From NCBI RefSeq assembly GCF_900110705.1, contig NZ_FOEJ01000004.1, positions 1 to 64,000 on the forward strand: 64,000 bases of DNA. The letters are read 5' to 3'. The notes beneath the pieces were generated by a model. That model saw only the letters and a list, made by a program, of their open reading frames with translations, did not search any database and was not told the origin of the DNA. The position numbers and the translations under genes are program-made. The stretch is from Loktanella sp. DSM 29012. GTDB taxonomy: Bacteria; Pseudomonadota; Alphaproteobacteria; Rhodobacterales; Rhodobacteraceae. Positions 15,145 to 25,700 of this stretch are shown here, piece by piece (position 1 is the first letter of the stretch; every line of letters begins with the position of its first letter).

Positions 15145-17058
15145 ATGGAACTGGTCCTTGAGGTTCGGCACGGCAAGAAACCACTCGTGCGTCACCCTCT
15201 GGGCCGTGCCACTTATGTTCTGGGCTCTGGTGAAAATAGCGAACTTGGCGCGCCGATCACGATCCATTCCGACCGGGTGAAACCCAACCACGCCGTTCTC
15301 GAATACACCTCGCTGGGGTGGTATCTGACGCCCCGCCAGACGGGCGTGCGGCTTGATACCGTCAACATCCTGCCGGTCAACGAACGCCGCAAGATCAGCA
15401 GCGATGCGGCATTCGCCATTGCCGACGTCAGTTTTCAGCTGGTGTCGCCCACCGGTGCCAATCGGCAGGACGATGCCGCAGTCACCACGCCAAAGGCCGT
15501 GTTTGACGAACTGGTGTCGGATATCCAGCAGCGCACAAGCCGCGACACCGAACGCCGCGCCTCGACCGGCGAAATGGAACGCGACGATCCGTTCTATCGT
15601 CAGAAAATCCTGCCCTTCATCGAAGGACACCTGCGCACCGCCCTGTCGCAAGTGTCTCAGGATCTGTTCGAAAATTACGCGCACGAAACTCTGCGCCGCG
15701 AGTTGGTGCTGCGCCTGCTGGGGCATCCGGGGTTGCTGCGCAAGGCGCTGGGCGCTGAAATCACCGAAGGCGACCGCACGGGCGTCGACCGGCTGGCCAA
15801 GGAACTGCTGGATGATATGGGGATCGATACCGCCCCGAACCGCCGCCCGCAGAAACTGGACATCCTGTCGAAACAATTCGCCAAGGTCTTTTCGCGCCGC
15901 ATGATGACCTTCAGCCGCGCGCTGCTGGACAAGATCGTTGCCGAAAGCGTGCGTTTTTCGGTCGTGGCGGCGATGGACGGTGTTGGGCCTCTCGAGGCGC
16001 TGATGGCGATCGAGGACATCAACGAGGTCATGGTCGTGGGCTATGACAAGGTGTTCGTCGAAATTGACGGCAAACTCGTGCTGTCCGGTCTGGCCTTTCG
16101 CTCGCCAGGCGAGGCGCTGACCACGGCCCAGAAAATCGCGACCCGGTCAAATACCAGCGTTGAAAAACAGCACCCCTATCGTGACGCCCGTCTGCCGGAC
16201 GGCAGCCGCGTCAATATCGTCATCGACCCGATCGCGCTGTCGGGCACCACCATCACGATCCGCAAATTCCGCCCCAAGGCGCCGAATCTGTTGTTCCTGC
16301 GTCGCAAGGAAAGCCTGTCCAGCGCCATGGCAAGCTTTCTCAAGGGGTGCGTGGTCTCGAAAAAGAACATCCTCGTCGCGGGCGGCACCGGCACCGGCAA
16401 GACGACGATCGTGAACTACCTCGCATCCATGATCCCGCCTGACGAACGCATCGTCACGGTCGAGGATACCGCCGAACTCAAGATTTCGGAAAAGGACGGT
16501 GGCCGTCTGCCCCATGTCGTCACCATGCAGGGCGTCGCCCCGACCGGCGACAGCAAGGGGCATTCGATCCGCGATCTGGTGCACAACGCGCTGCGGATGC
16601 GGCCCGACCGCATTATCGTCGGGGAATGCCGTGGTGGCGAGGCGTTCGATATGTTGCAGGCCATGAACACGGGTCACGAAGGATCGATGACGACGCTTCA
16701 CGCCAATGATCCGACCGAAACCGTGGCACGTCTGGAAAACCTCGTGCTTAGCGCGGGTGAGGGTCTGCCCCTCGAGGCGATCCGCTATCAGGTGGCCGCC
16801 GCCATTGATTTCATCGTGCAATTGCACCGCTACGCCGACGGTCGCAAAAAAATCTCCGCCATCGCCGAGGTTGGCGCGGTCGATCCCGTCACGGGCCGGA
16901 TCGAGGTCAACCCGATCTTTGAAACCTATTACAATCCCGTGCGCCCCGATCTTGGGACGCGGTTTACCTTTGCCGGGCGCACGCCCGTGGCAATCCGCGA
17001 AATCATCGACGGCGGGTTCAACCCCCGCCGCCTGAAATTCGGAAACCGGAATGTTTGA
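15145..17058 (+). CDS. FHA-domain CpaF fusion secretion ATPase
   Basis: 637 residues from the ATG at 15145 behind GAAGGTGG; a longer frame upstream overlaps cpaB and is not needed. Residues 1-105 form an FHA domain (a GSGENSE strand-loop, then [14 protein letters not shown]), which binds phosphothreonine. After a linker, residues from about 150 make a full CpaF protein: [20 protein letters not shown], Walker [10 protein letters not shown] near 413, [29 protein letters not shown] and the [12 protein letters not shown] box. An FHA head on the pilus motor implies control by Thr phosphorylation. FHA-bearing CpaF proteins are known from some Tad-like systems. The start of TadB overlaps its last eight bases. 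Confidence 0.9.
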   Translation: MELVLEVRHGKKPLVRHPLGRATYVLGSGENSELGAPITIHSDRVKPNHAVLEYTSLGWYLTPRQTGVRLDTVNILPVNERRKISSDAAFAIADVSFQLVSPTGANRQDDAAVTTPKAVFDELVSDIQQRTSRDTERRASTGEMERDDPFYRQKILPFIEGHLRTALSQVSQDLFENYAHETLRRELVLRLLGHPGLLRKALGAEITEGDRTGVDRLAKELLDDMGIDTAPNRRPQKLDILSKQFAKVFSRRMMTFSRALLDKIVAESVRFSVVAAMDGVGPLEALMAIEDINEVMVVGYDKVFVEIDGKLVLSGLAFRSPGEALTTAQKIATRSNTSVEKQHPYRDARLPDGSRVNIVIDPIALSGTTITIRKFRPKAPNLLFLRRKESLSSAMASFLKGCVVSKKNILVAGGTGTGKTTIVNYLASMIPPDERIVTVEDTAELKISEKDGGRLPHVVTMQGVAPTGDSKGHSIRDLVHNALRMRPDRIIVGECRGGEAFDMLQAMNTGHEGSMTTLHANDPTETVARLENLVLSAGEGLPLEAIRYQVAAAIDFIVQLHRYADGRKKISAIAEVGAVDPVTGRIEVNPIFETYYNPVRPDLGTRFTFAGRTPVAIREIIDGGFNPRRLKFGNRNV

Positions 17059-17947
17059 ACAAAACGCCCCAGTGATCCTTGCCCTCGGGCTTGCCGTCGG
17101 CATCGCAATGGCCGTGATCGGCCTGTTCCTGTTGCTGCGCCCCTGGCTCGAGGGCATGTTCGCGCAGATCATCACATCCTATGACAACCGCTTTGTGTTT
17201 GTACTGCAATGGCGCCCGCTGACGGTGAACATGCTGTGGGTCATTCTGGCGTTCATCTGCATTGTCTCACTCTTGATGGGGTTGCTGTTCGGCCGGTCCA
17301 GCGGCTGGCCCTTTGGCATCGTCGCGGCCATCGTCACCGGGTTCATCATGGTGCTGGTGCCGCTTGCCGTGGCCACCCCGGCGTTCGAGTTGTCCCGTCG
17401 CAAGCGGGGCAGGGACATTGACAATGGCCTGCCCGGTCTGCTGCAACAGCTGTCTGCGAACCTCGCCAACAACAAGAATGTGGGCCTCGCCCTCGAAGAG
17501 GTGTCGCGCACGGCACCGCCGCCGCTGGACTATGAACTGCGCCTGCTGGCGCAAAAGGAACGCGATCTGGGGTCCCTGCCGATGGCGCTGGACGACGCGG
17601 CGGAACGGGTCAAATCGGACTGGTTCGCCGTGACGGCAGCGGTGCTGAAAACCACCAACGAACGCGCCAGTTCCGAATCCGAGGTGTTGCAGAACCTCAG
17701 CCGCGTCTTTGCGCAGCAGCGTGCCATGCGTGACCGGATCGACACCGCGACCCGCCAAGGTGAGACATCGATGCGGATCATGCTGGTGGTGCCCTTTCTG
17801 GTGGTGGCCATCGCCCCCTTTGCCCTGCCAGAGGCGACATGGGACACCGCCGATATGGGCATCCTCTGGACCGTCGTGACATTCGGCATCCTGCTTGCGT
17901 TTACCGCAATCGGGCTGGCCTGGTATTTCAAGGCGCAAGACATATGA
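17051..17947 (+). CDS. tadB: TadB-like inner-membrane platform protein
   Basis: 298 residues. Membrane helices near residues 8-30, 57-75 and 80-105, then a cytoplasmic T2SSF domain (LPGLLQQLSANLANNKNVGL, with ALEEVSRTAPPPLDYELRLL following) and two further helices at the C-terminus. TadB and TadC form the inner-membrane platform that the CpaF motor acts on. The ATG overlaps the end of the FHA-CpaF gene, and its stop overlaps the TadC start (ATGA at 17944-17947), the usual motor-TadB-TadC order. Confidence 0.85.
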   Translation: MFEQNAPVILALGLAVGIAMAVIGLFLLLRPWLEGMFAQIITSYDNRFVFVLQWRPLTVNMLWVILAFICIVSLLMGLLFGRSSGWPFGIVAAIVTGFIMVLVPLAVATPAFELSRRKRGRDIDNGLPGLLQQLSANLANNKNVGLALEEVSRTAPPPLDYELRLLAQKERDLGSLPMALDDAAERVKSDWFAVTAAVLKTTNERASSESEVLQNLSRVFAQQRAMRDRIDTATRQGETSMRIMLVVPFLVVAIAPFALPEATWDTADMGILWTVVTFGILLAFTAIGLAWYFKAQDI

Positions 17948-18816
17948 CCCCTGCCGTGATGATCCCGCTGATTTCGGCCCTTGGCCTGATGCTCGTCGGT
18001 ATCGGCGTCGTGGGCCAGGTCTGGAATCCCGCGCGCAAGTATCTGACGATCTACCGCGACGTCGCCCCGTCCTATGGCCCGGTGCAGGCCATGGTGATTG
18101 CCGGGGCAGGGGGCCAGATGCGGGCCGACATGGACGCCTCGCTTGACGCCAGTCTCAGCAGCGAACCGCATCGCCTGCTGGGGGTGACGGAACAATCCTA
18201 CAAATCATCCATGCTGGTGAACGGCGTCATTCTGGGCGCGATCGTGGCCGTGCTGTCATGGCCGACACTGGGCCTGATCGGTGCGCTGATCGCGGGGATC
18301 TGTTTTAGCGTGCTGGGGTCGGTCCTGTTGCAATGGACCCTGGTCGACAGCCTGAAACAGGCGCATGTGAAACAGGCCCGCCAATTCCCGTTCTTTCTGG
18401 ATATCTTCTTGCTGACGGTGCAGTCGGGCGGCGGTCTGGACGACGCCATCGCCATGTATCTCAAGGTGTTTGGCCGTGATCCGCTGGGCCGCGAACTGAA
18501 TATTCTGGCTGAGACATTCCGCGCCTCAAACGAAGAAGAAAGCTTTTTGCGACTGTCCGCCCGCGTCGGCGACCCCGAGCTGAAAAAGGCGATTGGCGAA
18601 CTGGCGCAGAAGCTGCGCAGCGGTGTCGAAATGGCCGCCACGCTCGAAGCGCAGCGCAACGACCTGCGCGCCATGCGCGAGGAACACGCCGCCAAGATTG
18701 CCGAGGCGCTGAATGCCAAGTTCATGATCTGCGTTGTGCTGGCGGCGGCCTCCGTGTTCCTGATTATCCTGTCCCTGCCGGTTGCGACCCTGATGGGCAG
18801 CAACGTGGTCTTTTGA
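17944..18816 (+). CDS. tadC: TadC-like inner-membrane platform protein
   Basis: 290 residues from the ATG at 17944, which overlaps the TadB stop. An N-terminal helix, two central helices (residues about 90-140), a T2SSF domain (FPFFLDIFLLTVQSGGGLDD, with MYLKVFGRDPLGRELN following) and a C-terminal helix (FMICVVLAAASVFLIILSLP). It pairs with TadB as the platform of the pseudopilus. The next gene starts within its stop codon (TTGA). Confidence 0.85.
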   Translation: MTPAVMIPLISALGLMLVGIGVVGQVWNPARKYLTIYRDVAPSYGPVQAMVIAGAGGQMRADMDASLDASLSSEPHRLLGVTEQSYKSSMLVNGVILGAIVAVLSWPTLGLIGALIAGICFSVLGSVLLQWTLVDSLKQAHVKQARQFPFFLDIFLLTVQSGGGLDDAIAMYLKVFGRDPLGRELNILAETFRASNEEESFLRLSARVGDPELKKAIGELAQKLRSGVEMAATLEAQRNDLRAMREEHAAKIAEALNAKFMICVVLAAASVFLIILSLPVATLMGSNVVF

Positions 18817-21800
18817 TCCGCCTGGCAACCATAGGGGCGTTTTGCGTCGGCCTGTCGCTGCCCGCGCTCGCCGTGGCGCAACAGTCGGACGTTCCGCTGT
18901 CGGCGCTTGCGCTGGTCTTTGACGAAAACGGCATGACATCTGACGCGATACCCAATGCCGATGTGGCCATTGACGGGTTCGTGTCCACCGCGATCGAATG
19001 GGGCATTCCGCGCGACCGCCGTCGGTTCCTGTTGAACCCGGCCCAGACGACGGTCGAGGATGCGCTGATCGCACTGGCCGAAACCGCAGCCCCCGACGAA
19101 CGTGTGCTGGTCTATATCCACGGTGCGGCCTTCAGCCTGGTGGGTGCCGATGATGTTCGCATCCTGACGGCGGGCACGCGGTTCGACGGTCAGTTTGCCG
19201 CGCGGCTGGCGCTGCGACGTCTTGAACGCGGCAGCCTGCCAGTCTCCCGGATGAAAGAGGATCTGTTGGCCTTTGGCTTTGGTCAGGCACAGGTCATCGT
19301 CGCGGCCTGCGCCACTGACCCCGTTGACGCGGATTTGCGCGCGGCCCTCGATGACCAGATCGCAGAGGTGTCCTGTCCGGATACCATTACCCATGATGGC
19401 ATCGTCTTTGCCGATCCGGCTATGATGGATTTCGGCATCTGGGAAACCCTTGCCGCGCGCGACCCGGCTGATCTGTTCGATGATGCGGACACGCTGCCCG
19501 CCCTGTTTCGTCAAGCCGGTGACCCGTCGCCCGAGACCCCGCCAGCGCCTACGGCAGAGGATCCCCCCGCAACCGCCGACATCGCGGATGAACCAGACAC
19601 AGTCACGTCGCCCGCGCCAGAGGAGGCACTAGCTGCCGATGACGCCCCCGCCCAGACGGATCCCGCACCGGTCGCGGCAGCGGAACTTGCGCCAGAGGCA
19701 GCGCCTGAACCCGCGCCGGAGGCAACGCCTGAACCTGCCCCGGAGCCAGAGACCGCTGAACCGGCACCGTTGCCAGTGATTGCCGGCGTACGTGAAACCG
19801 ACGGCGATGCGTGGCGCGTGGTCTGGGCCGGGCTTCAGGATGCGCCGGATTGTCAGGGGCTCGTCGATTTTCAGGTGCAGTTTCCGCAGACGCCTGTCAG
19901 CCTGATGTTCCTGCCCGGCATGATCACCCAGCATTGTCCGGATGGTCCTGTGCCGCCGACGCCGGGATTGACCGCTGCCCCGCAAACGGCCCCAGAACCA
20001 GAACCAGCCTCGGACGACCCGGCCACGGTGACCGCAGACACCGTTGTCGCCACCGATGAACCCGCCCCCAGCGACGTGTTGCCCGTCGCGGAACGTGCCG
20101 CAGAAGCCTGGCAGGTTGCCTGGGACGCGCTTCAGGGGACGACCGACTGCACCGGCTACCGCGTGTTCATGCGCGACCATGCCGACAGCCTGATGGCCTT
20201 GCTTGGCGCACCGGGTGCAATCGCGCGCTACTGCACGGACGAGGATCTGGCGATCCCGCTGCCGCCGCGTTCCGCCCTGCCCGACGCGCCGCCCGCCGAA
20301 GACTCTGCGGTGGTGCTGCTGCCGCCAGAGCCCGAGGCAACGGATGCCGCTGATGATACGGCTGCACCCACGGTCACCGATCTGCGTGATGATCTGCGTG
20401 CCATCAGTCTGATCATTGACAGTTTCGACGCGCCATCCCTGCCTGACCGCAGCTTTGACGCGGGTCGCAGGGCTTTTGATCGTTTCGTCGCGCAAATGGG
20501 GGGCGATCCAGCAGCCATTACCACTGCTGTGGATGCTGCCGATTTTGCGCAGGTCCTGCAGACCGATCCGGATGCCGCACCGGTGACCGAGGTGCTGGTC
20601 TATCTCGCAGGACAGATGGCCGTGACCGCCGGCGACAACCGGCTGTGGATGCTGCCTGCGGATTTCGATTTCGATACGCCGCAGCGCCGTGCGCTGCCGC
20701 CGGGGGATTTCCGCGACACCGCCTTTGACGTGACAGCGGCCCTTTCGGACCTGTCCGAGGCGACCGGCGCACGGGTTCTGGCCATGATCGAGGATTGCCG
20801 CCCGCCTGCCAAACCCGACGTTCCCGGGAACATCGACCTGTGGCCCTATATTGCTGATGACAGCGGCTGTGCGCGGGTGTCGGGTGCTGCGAATGTCATC
20901 GTGTTCAACGGTCAGGATCACAGCCAGCCTGATACCGAGACAGGCGCGATGCTCGACGTTCTGACCGGGATCGTTCAGGACGCACCGGATCTGTCGTTGC
21001 GCTTTGTGCGGGACAGGGTGATGGTGGCACTTCCCGATATCGGCAACCGTGCGGTCGCGGATGATCTCGACTTGCTGGCCGTAGCCCGCGATGCAACCGG
21101 CGTGCTGGACAGCTGCCTGCGCCCGGTGGCCGATGGCGACACCGTGACCTGTGTCGATTTCGAGGGGCAGCCGGTCACATCACCGATCCTCGCGGCACTG
21201 TCCGCGCCGCGCCCCGAGACGGCACCACCCGCGCCCCCCACCGACCCGGAGTCCGTTCTGTCACCGCGCGACATCGCCTATGCCGCGGCCGAGGGGGCGG
21301 ACACCTGTGCGGGTTGGGATGGATTTTTGCTGGCCTATCCCGACCTTGCCGAACAGGGTGACGCAGTGGCGCGCCGTGATCGGGCCTGCCTGCTGGCGCG
21401 CGCCCGTGCGGCATCCGACCTGTGCACGGTGTCGGGCGACGACGAGCTGACCCTGACACGGGACGGGACACGGGCGCTACAGGATGCTCTGCTTGAAAAC
21501 GCCTGCTGGCCGGGCGTGATCGATGGTCTGTGGGGCCAACGCACGGCGACGGCGCTGGATCAATTCGTGACCGAGGCGCTGGGCGGTGCGACGCTGGCGG
21601 GCTGGGCCGGCGACGGCAGACCCGGCTGCACCACGCTATTTGCATTGCAGGATTTCGACAGCGACGCAGGGGCTTGCACATTGACCTGCCCTGCCGGTTT
21701 CGAGATCAGCGGCGATACCTGTGCGCCCGTGCAGGTCGCGGCCCCGCCGCCCGCACCGCGTCCGGCTGCGCCGACACCTTCTGCACCACGCCCTGCCGCC

Positions 21801-21926
21801 GCCGCCCCGCGGGCCCAACCCGCACCCGCACCTGCCCCAGTTGCCCGTCAACCCGCCCCGGCACCTGCACCTGCACAGCCCTGCGTCGGTTTCAATTGCC
21901 CCGGGGCCGGAGTCGGGACATTCTGA
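18813..21926 (+). CDS. Large periplasmic protein with two caspase-like segments and a peptidoglycan-binding-like region
   Basis: 1037 residues from a TTG overlapping the tadC stop; a signal peptide ends ALAVAQQ. Residues 90-200 resemble a peptidase C14 (caspase/metacaspase) core: VLVYIHGAAF with His 103-Gly, then QVIVAACATD with Cys 166, a plausible His-Cys dyad. A Pro/Ala/Glu-rich linker contains two related WxVxWxxLQ...DC units (about 330 and 430). Residues 520-750 repeat the caspase-like pattern (TEVLVYLAGQ ... RVLAMIEDCR), but the His is replaced, so this copy looks inactive. Near 890-930 TRALQDALLENACWPGVIDG followed by LWG resembles a PG_binding_1 motif; the tail is Pro/Ala-rich. The fold calls are by eye. 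It may be a periplasmic scaffold or protease of the delivery system. Confidence 0.6.
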   Translation: MIRLATIGAFCVGLSLPALAVAQQSDVPLSALALVFDENGMTSDAIPNADVAIDGFVSTAIEWGIPRDRRRFLLNPAQTTVEDALIALAETAAPDERVLVYIHGAAFSLVGADDVRILTAGTRFDGQFAARLALRRLERGSLPVSRMKEDLLAFGFGQAQVIVAACATDPVDADLRAALDDQIAEVSCPDTITHDGIVFADPAMMDFGIWETLAARDPADLFDDADTLPALFRQAGDPSPETPPAPTAEDPPATADIADEPDTVTSPAPEEALAADDAPAQTDPAPVAAAELAPEAAPEPAPEATPEPAPEPETAEPAPLPVIAGVRETDGDAWRVVWAGLQDAPDCQGLVDFQVQFPQTPVSLMFLPGMITQHCPDGPVPPTPGLTAAPQTAPEPEPASDDPATVTADTVVATDEPAPSDVLPVAERAAEAWQVAWDALQGTTDCTGYRVFMRDHADSLMALLGAPGAIARYCTDEDLAIPLPPRSALPDAPPAEDSAVVLLPPEPEATDAADDTAAPTVTDLRDDLRAISLIIDSFDAPSLPDRSFDAGRRAFDRFVAQMGGDPAAITTAVDAADFAQVLQTDPDAAPVTEVLVYLAGQMAVTAGDNRLWMLPADFDFDTPQRRALPPGDFRDTAFDVTAALSDLSEATGARVLAMIEDCRPPAKPDVPGNIDLWPYIADDSGCARVSGAANVIVFNGQDHSQPDTETGAMLDVLTGIVQDAPDLSLRFVRDRVMVALPDIGNRAVADDLDLLAVARDATGVLDSCLRPVADGDTVTCVDFEGQPVTSPILAALSAPRPETAPPAPPTDPESVLSPRDIAYAAAEGADTCAGWDGFLLAYPDLAEQGDAVARRDRACLLARARAASDLCTVSGDDELTLTRDGTRALQDALLENACWPGVIDGLWGQRTATALDQFVTEALGGATLAGWAGDGRPGCTTLFALQDFDSDAGACTLTCPAGFEISGDTCAPVQVAAPPPAPRPAAPTPSAPRPAAAAPRAQPAPAPAPVARQPAPAPAPAQPCVGFNCPGAGVGTF

Positions 21927-21966
21927 TGCGACACACCGCCGCCAGCCGGAACTGTATAGGTCACTT

Positions 21967-22758
21967 ATGCCAAGAAACCTGATTTTGACCGTCGAACACG
22001 GGACCGCCAGTACGGGGCGCAAGCTGACCTTGTCTGATGGTCGCCCCAGTATCGGTGGCCGTGGGTCCGGTGCCACGCACGAACTGGTCGATGTGCCTGC
22101 CGGTCTGGTTTATCTGCAATTCGAACGCAGCGAGGATGACTGGTTCGTCGAAGAGGTGACCAACGGTGCCGCGCGGTTGAACGACGGCCCGCTGCGCCGC
22201 ACGAACAAGCTGGCGGCGGGCAACGTACTGACCCTTCCGCGCAGCGATCAGGCGGGCGCTGTGCAGCTGAGCGTGCGGTTCAAGTCGGAACGCGCCGGTT
22301 TCACCATGCCGACCGCGCGTGAATTCATGGACGGTCCCTATTTTTACGGTCTGGCACTCGTCTGCATGATGATCGCGGGCCTGCTATTCATGGCGATTCA
22401 GGATCAACCTGGCACCGGGGGCGAGGGGCTGACACCCGCCATCATCGAAGAAGAGGTGATCGCCCTGCTGCGCGACGAAACCGGAGAGGTCGCGCGCGAT
22501 CTGCCGGGTGGCCAGCCGCGCACCTTGCAAGAGGCGCGACTGGCCCTGCGCGGCGCACCCGATGCCGAAACCCGCGACCGTATCGCTGCCGATTATGCCA
22601 GCGAGGTGATCGTACTGATGAGCGAGGCGCGCCGTCTGGAACGGATGCGCCTCTATGACGAGGCGCGGGCGGCCTATTCGCAGGTTGTCACGCGTGTGGG
22701 CGATCTGGACGCCCGTGTCTCGCAAACTGCCCTTCAGGCGCTGAACCGCCTCAACTAG
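21967..22758 (+). CDS. Membrane protein with N-terminal FHA-like domain
   Basis: 263 residues from the ATG at 21967. Residues 1-105 have an FHA-like beta pattern (LTLSDGRPSIGGRGSGATHE, then LVYLQFERSEDDWFVEEVTN and ARLNDGPLR), though the usual Ser-x-x-His is not clear, so phosphopeptide binding may be lost. One membrane helix lies at about 123-144 (FYGLALVCMMIAGLLFMAI), so the FHA part is cytoplasmic and the C-terminal 115 residues are periplasmic, with a helical TPR-like stretch (ARRLERMRLYDEARAAYSQV). It sits ten bases before the pseudokinase gene; the two may form one membrane signalling unit with the FHA-CpaF motor. Confidence 0.65.
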   Translation: MPRNLILTVEHGTASTGRKLTLSDGRPSIGGRGSGATHELVDVPAGLVYLQFERSEDDWFVEEVTNGAARLNDGPLRRTNKLAAGNVLTLPRSDQAGAVQLSVRFKSERAGFTMPTAREFMDGPYFYGLALVCMMIAGLLFMAIQDQPGTGGEGLTPAIIEEEVIALLRDETGEVARDLPGGQPRTLQEARLALRGAPDAETRDRIAADYASEVIVLMSEARRLERMRLYDEARAAYSQVVTRVGDLDARVSQTALQALNRLN

Positions 22759-22768
22759 GACGATAGAT

Positions 22769-25700
22769 ATGACCCACCACGCGCTCTTGGATCGGATCGA
22801 ACAGCACTACCGTTTCGACCGGAACACCTTTGAAACCTATGGTTCCAGCAACGTGCACCGCGGTGTGGACAAGAACAACGAACGTCACGAGGTCACGATC
22901 TACGTCCCCGAACCCGAGGTGATGAAGGACGCCAAGGCGCGGTCCGAACTGTTCGAACAGTTCCAGCGCTACAATAGCTCGCATCACCCCGCGACCCTGC
23001 CCGTGCCCTACGATATCGTCGAGATCGCCCCGAAGAAGGGCAAGGACGGCATGGCGCTGGTGCTGAAACGCGCGACCGTCGGCGGCTTTTTCGGGATCGA
23101 ACGCGACGGCGGCGGGCGGTCGTGGTTCGAGGGAACCAATATCCCCTACGCCCAGCGACAGGGGGCTGCAGTTGCGTTTCTCGACGGTGTGAACGCGCTG
23201 GAAAACATGGACCTGCGCCTGCCCGAATTCGGCGTGTCGACCACGCAGGTGGTTCCCGACGGGAACGGTGTCAAACTGCTGATTGATCTGGTTTATTTTC
23301 CCGGCACATCGCCGCTGGGACGCAACACCCCGCACGAGCCGGCCTTTACGGCGCCTGAACGGGTGGCAAACGGCAGCGCGCAGCCTGCCTCGGGGCCGGA
23401 CCGCGTCTATTCGCTGGCGGCTCTGTTGATCTATTTCCTGGCCGGTCCGGTCGGTTTCGCCAAGGTGTTCAGCGCGCCAGAGGTCACGACCAAGGACGAT
23501 GTGCTGCCGATGCTCCAGAACATCGATTTCTGGGTCAACCGGGCCGAGCGCAAGGTCGGGATCGACGACACCGCCCTGCGCGCGGCGACCGACAACGAAA
23601 TGTCGCTCGACCTTGCGGCGCTGTTCGCGCGCGCCACGTCGCCGGTGCCCGATGACCGATTTGGCACCGTCGATCTGTTCATCTCGGCGCTGCGCAACAC
23701 GCTGAACGTGTCGACCGCGCCGGTGGTGGGTACTGGCCTTGGCGTGGCGGGTATGGGCACCGGGATGCCACCCAAGAAATCGAAATTCGGGATGCTGACA
23801 GCCGCTGCGATCGGGTCCGTCCTGTTGGTCGGAACCGGCGGACTTTGGTACGTGGACAAGCTTGAAAAGGACCGCATTGCGGCCGAACGCGCCGCGGCCA
23901 TGAACGAGGCCGCCGAGGTCTGCGGTCAGATGGCCGCGACGTTCGAGACATTGGGCGAAACGGGTTTTGCCACCACGGCGGATTGGGATGCATTGGTCGC
24001 GGACCGCGCGGCCTTGCCGCCGCCCGACACCACCGACAACATCAGGGCCGCCGTGCGGGACTGTCCCCAGATCAACGCGCGTGCGACGGCGCTGGCAGGT
24101 GACTACCTGGCCGGACTGCAGACAGCGCTTGAGGATGAAATCGCGTTTGCCGCCGAAAATCCGGCGATGGCGGGTGCCCCTGCGTTGAACGACGCCCGCG
24201 CCGTTGCCGAACGGGGTGACGCCGCAGACCTGCCCATCGCCGAACGCGAGGCAGGCATCATCACGGCGACGGACGCATTGGTCGCGGCCCATATGGCCGC
24301 CCTTCAGGATCGGGCGACCGCCCTCGCTGCCTTGCGCGACGAGGTCGCAGGCATCTGGTCACTGCCCGCAGATGCAAATGACACGGGTCCTGCGTTCGAT
24401 GCGCTGGGCGCGGCCGCAGCACAGGACACATCCGCCCCGGCGCTGCGCACCCTGTCCGAGGCGCAAGCCGCCGGTGAATCCGCCCTGATGTCGGGGCTGA
24501 CCCGCGATCTGGGAGCACAGCGGCAGGATCTGCTTGATGAAATCGCCGATCTGCGGGCCAGCCTGGGCGAAAGCGCGCAGTGGTCCGCACTCGAGGCTGA
24601 CATCGCCGACCTGCCGAACCAGCCGCGGGCCCTGACGTCCGAGGCTGTTCAGGCCGTCTATGCTGCCGTGGCGCAATTGCAGGGCGCCGTGGGTGAGGCC
24701 GGCGGTCAGGGTGCGCAGGCGTTGTCGGAAATCGCGGAACTGCGCGACACGATTGCCACGCTTGCCGATGGGGCAGGGCAGGCGGGTTATGATGATGTGG
24801 ACGAATGGCAGACCGCGGCGGCTGCGATGTCCGAACTGCCGGTCAACCCCGACGCCTTGCCGCGCTGGGCAGACCTGACCACCCAATTGTCGACGCTGGA
24901 TGCCGAACTGGCGGCGGAATGGCAGGCGGGGCGCGCGCAATGCGACAGCTTTGCCGCCGAATATGCCGAACAGGCCGCGCTGCTGACCACCTGGGACGAG
25001 GCGCAGGCGCTGGACACCGCGCGCACCGCTGCCGCGCAGGTAACGGACGGAGAGGCCGACCGAGAGGCCTTTGCCGCCTGTGCCGCAGGGCTGCCGCAAC
25101 TGACGGCTGCCACGATCCGGGCCCAAGGGAAATCCGTCCTGAATGACGCAGCCGAGGCCTATGCCGCTGCCGAAGAGGTCGCCGGGCTGACCGAGATCCC
25201 CGGCAATTTCGATCTGGCCGAACGTGCAGCCGAACTGGCCGCGACCGCCGTGCCGGAAACCGCCGATGCACTGGCTGACCTGCGTGACCGCGCCGCCGAC
25301 CTGACGGCCGAAATCGCGGCCCGGACCACGGCACTGGAACGTGCGCAGGCGCAGCGCCAGAGGCTTGCGTCAGAATACGAGGTGCTGACCGCCGGCATTG
25401 CGGAAACCGGGCTGGGCACGCACCCGGCCTATGTCGAGGCCGTCGCGGGGTTCGGTGACCCCGACGCCGTGGATATCCTGTCCGGCAACAGCATGTTGGC
25501 CGAACAGAACGCGACCCTGCGCAAACTGGTGTCCGACTTTGACGCCGGTGCGCTGCTCAACTGCACCTTCGAGGGGTACGACATGGCGGCACTTGTCGTC
25601 CGGTCCGAAGACCTGGCCGCGCTGCCGGCGGCATATGCGCCGCAAGAGGGCAGTCTTGATGCGCTTGCCGGACAGCACTGCGTCGGCATGGCCCCTGTTA

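Noticed and set aside
19629-20921. Minus-strand frame of 430 codons opposite the caspase-like protein
   Set aside because: Composition is Arg/Gly/His-rich without motifs, typical of the reverse of Pro/Ala/Asp-rich coding DNA.
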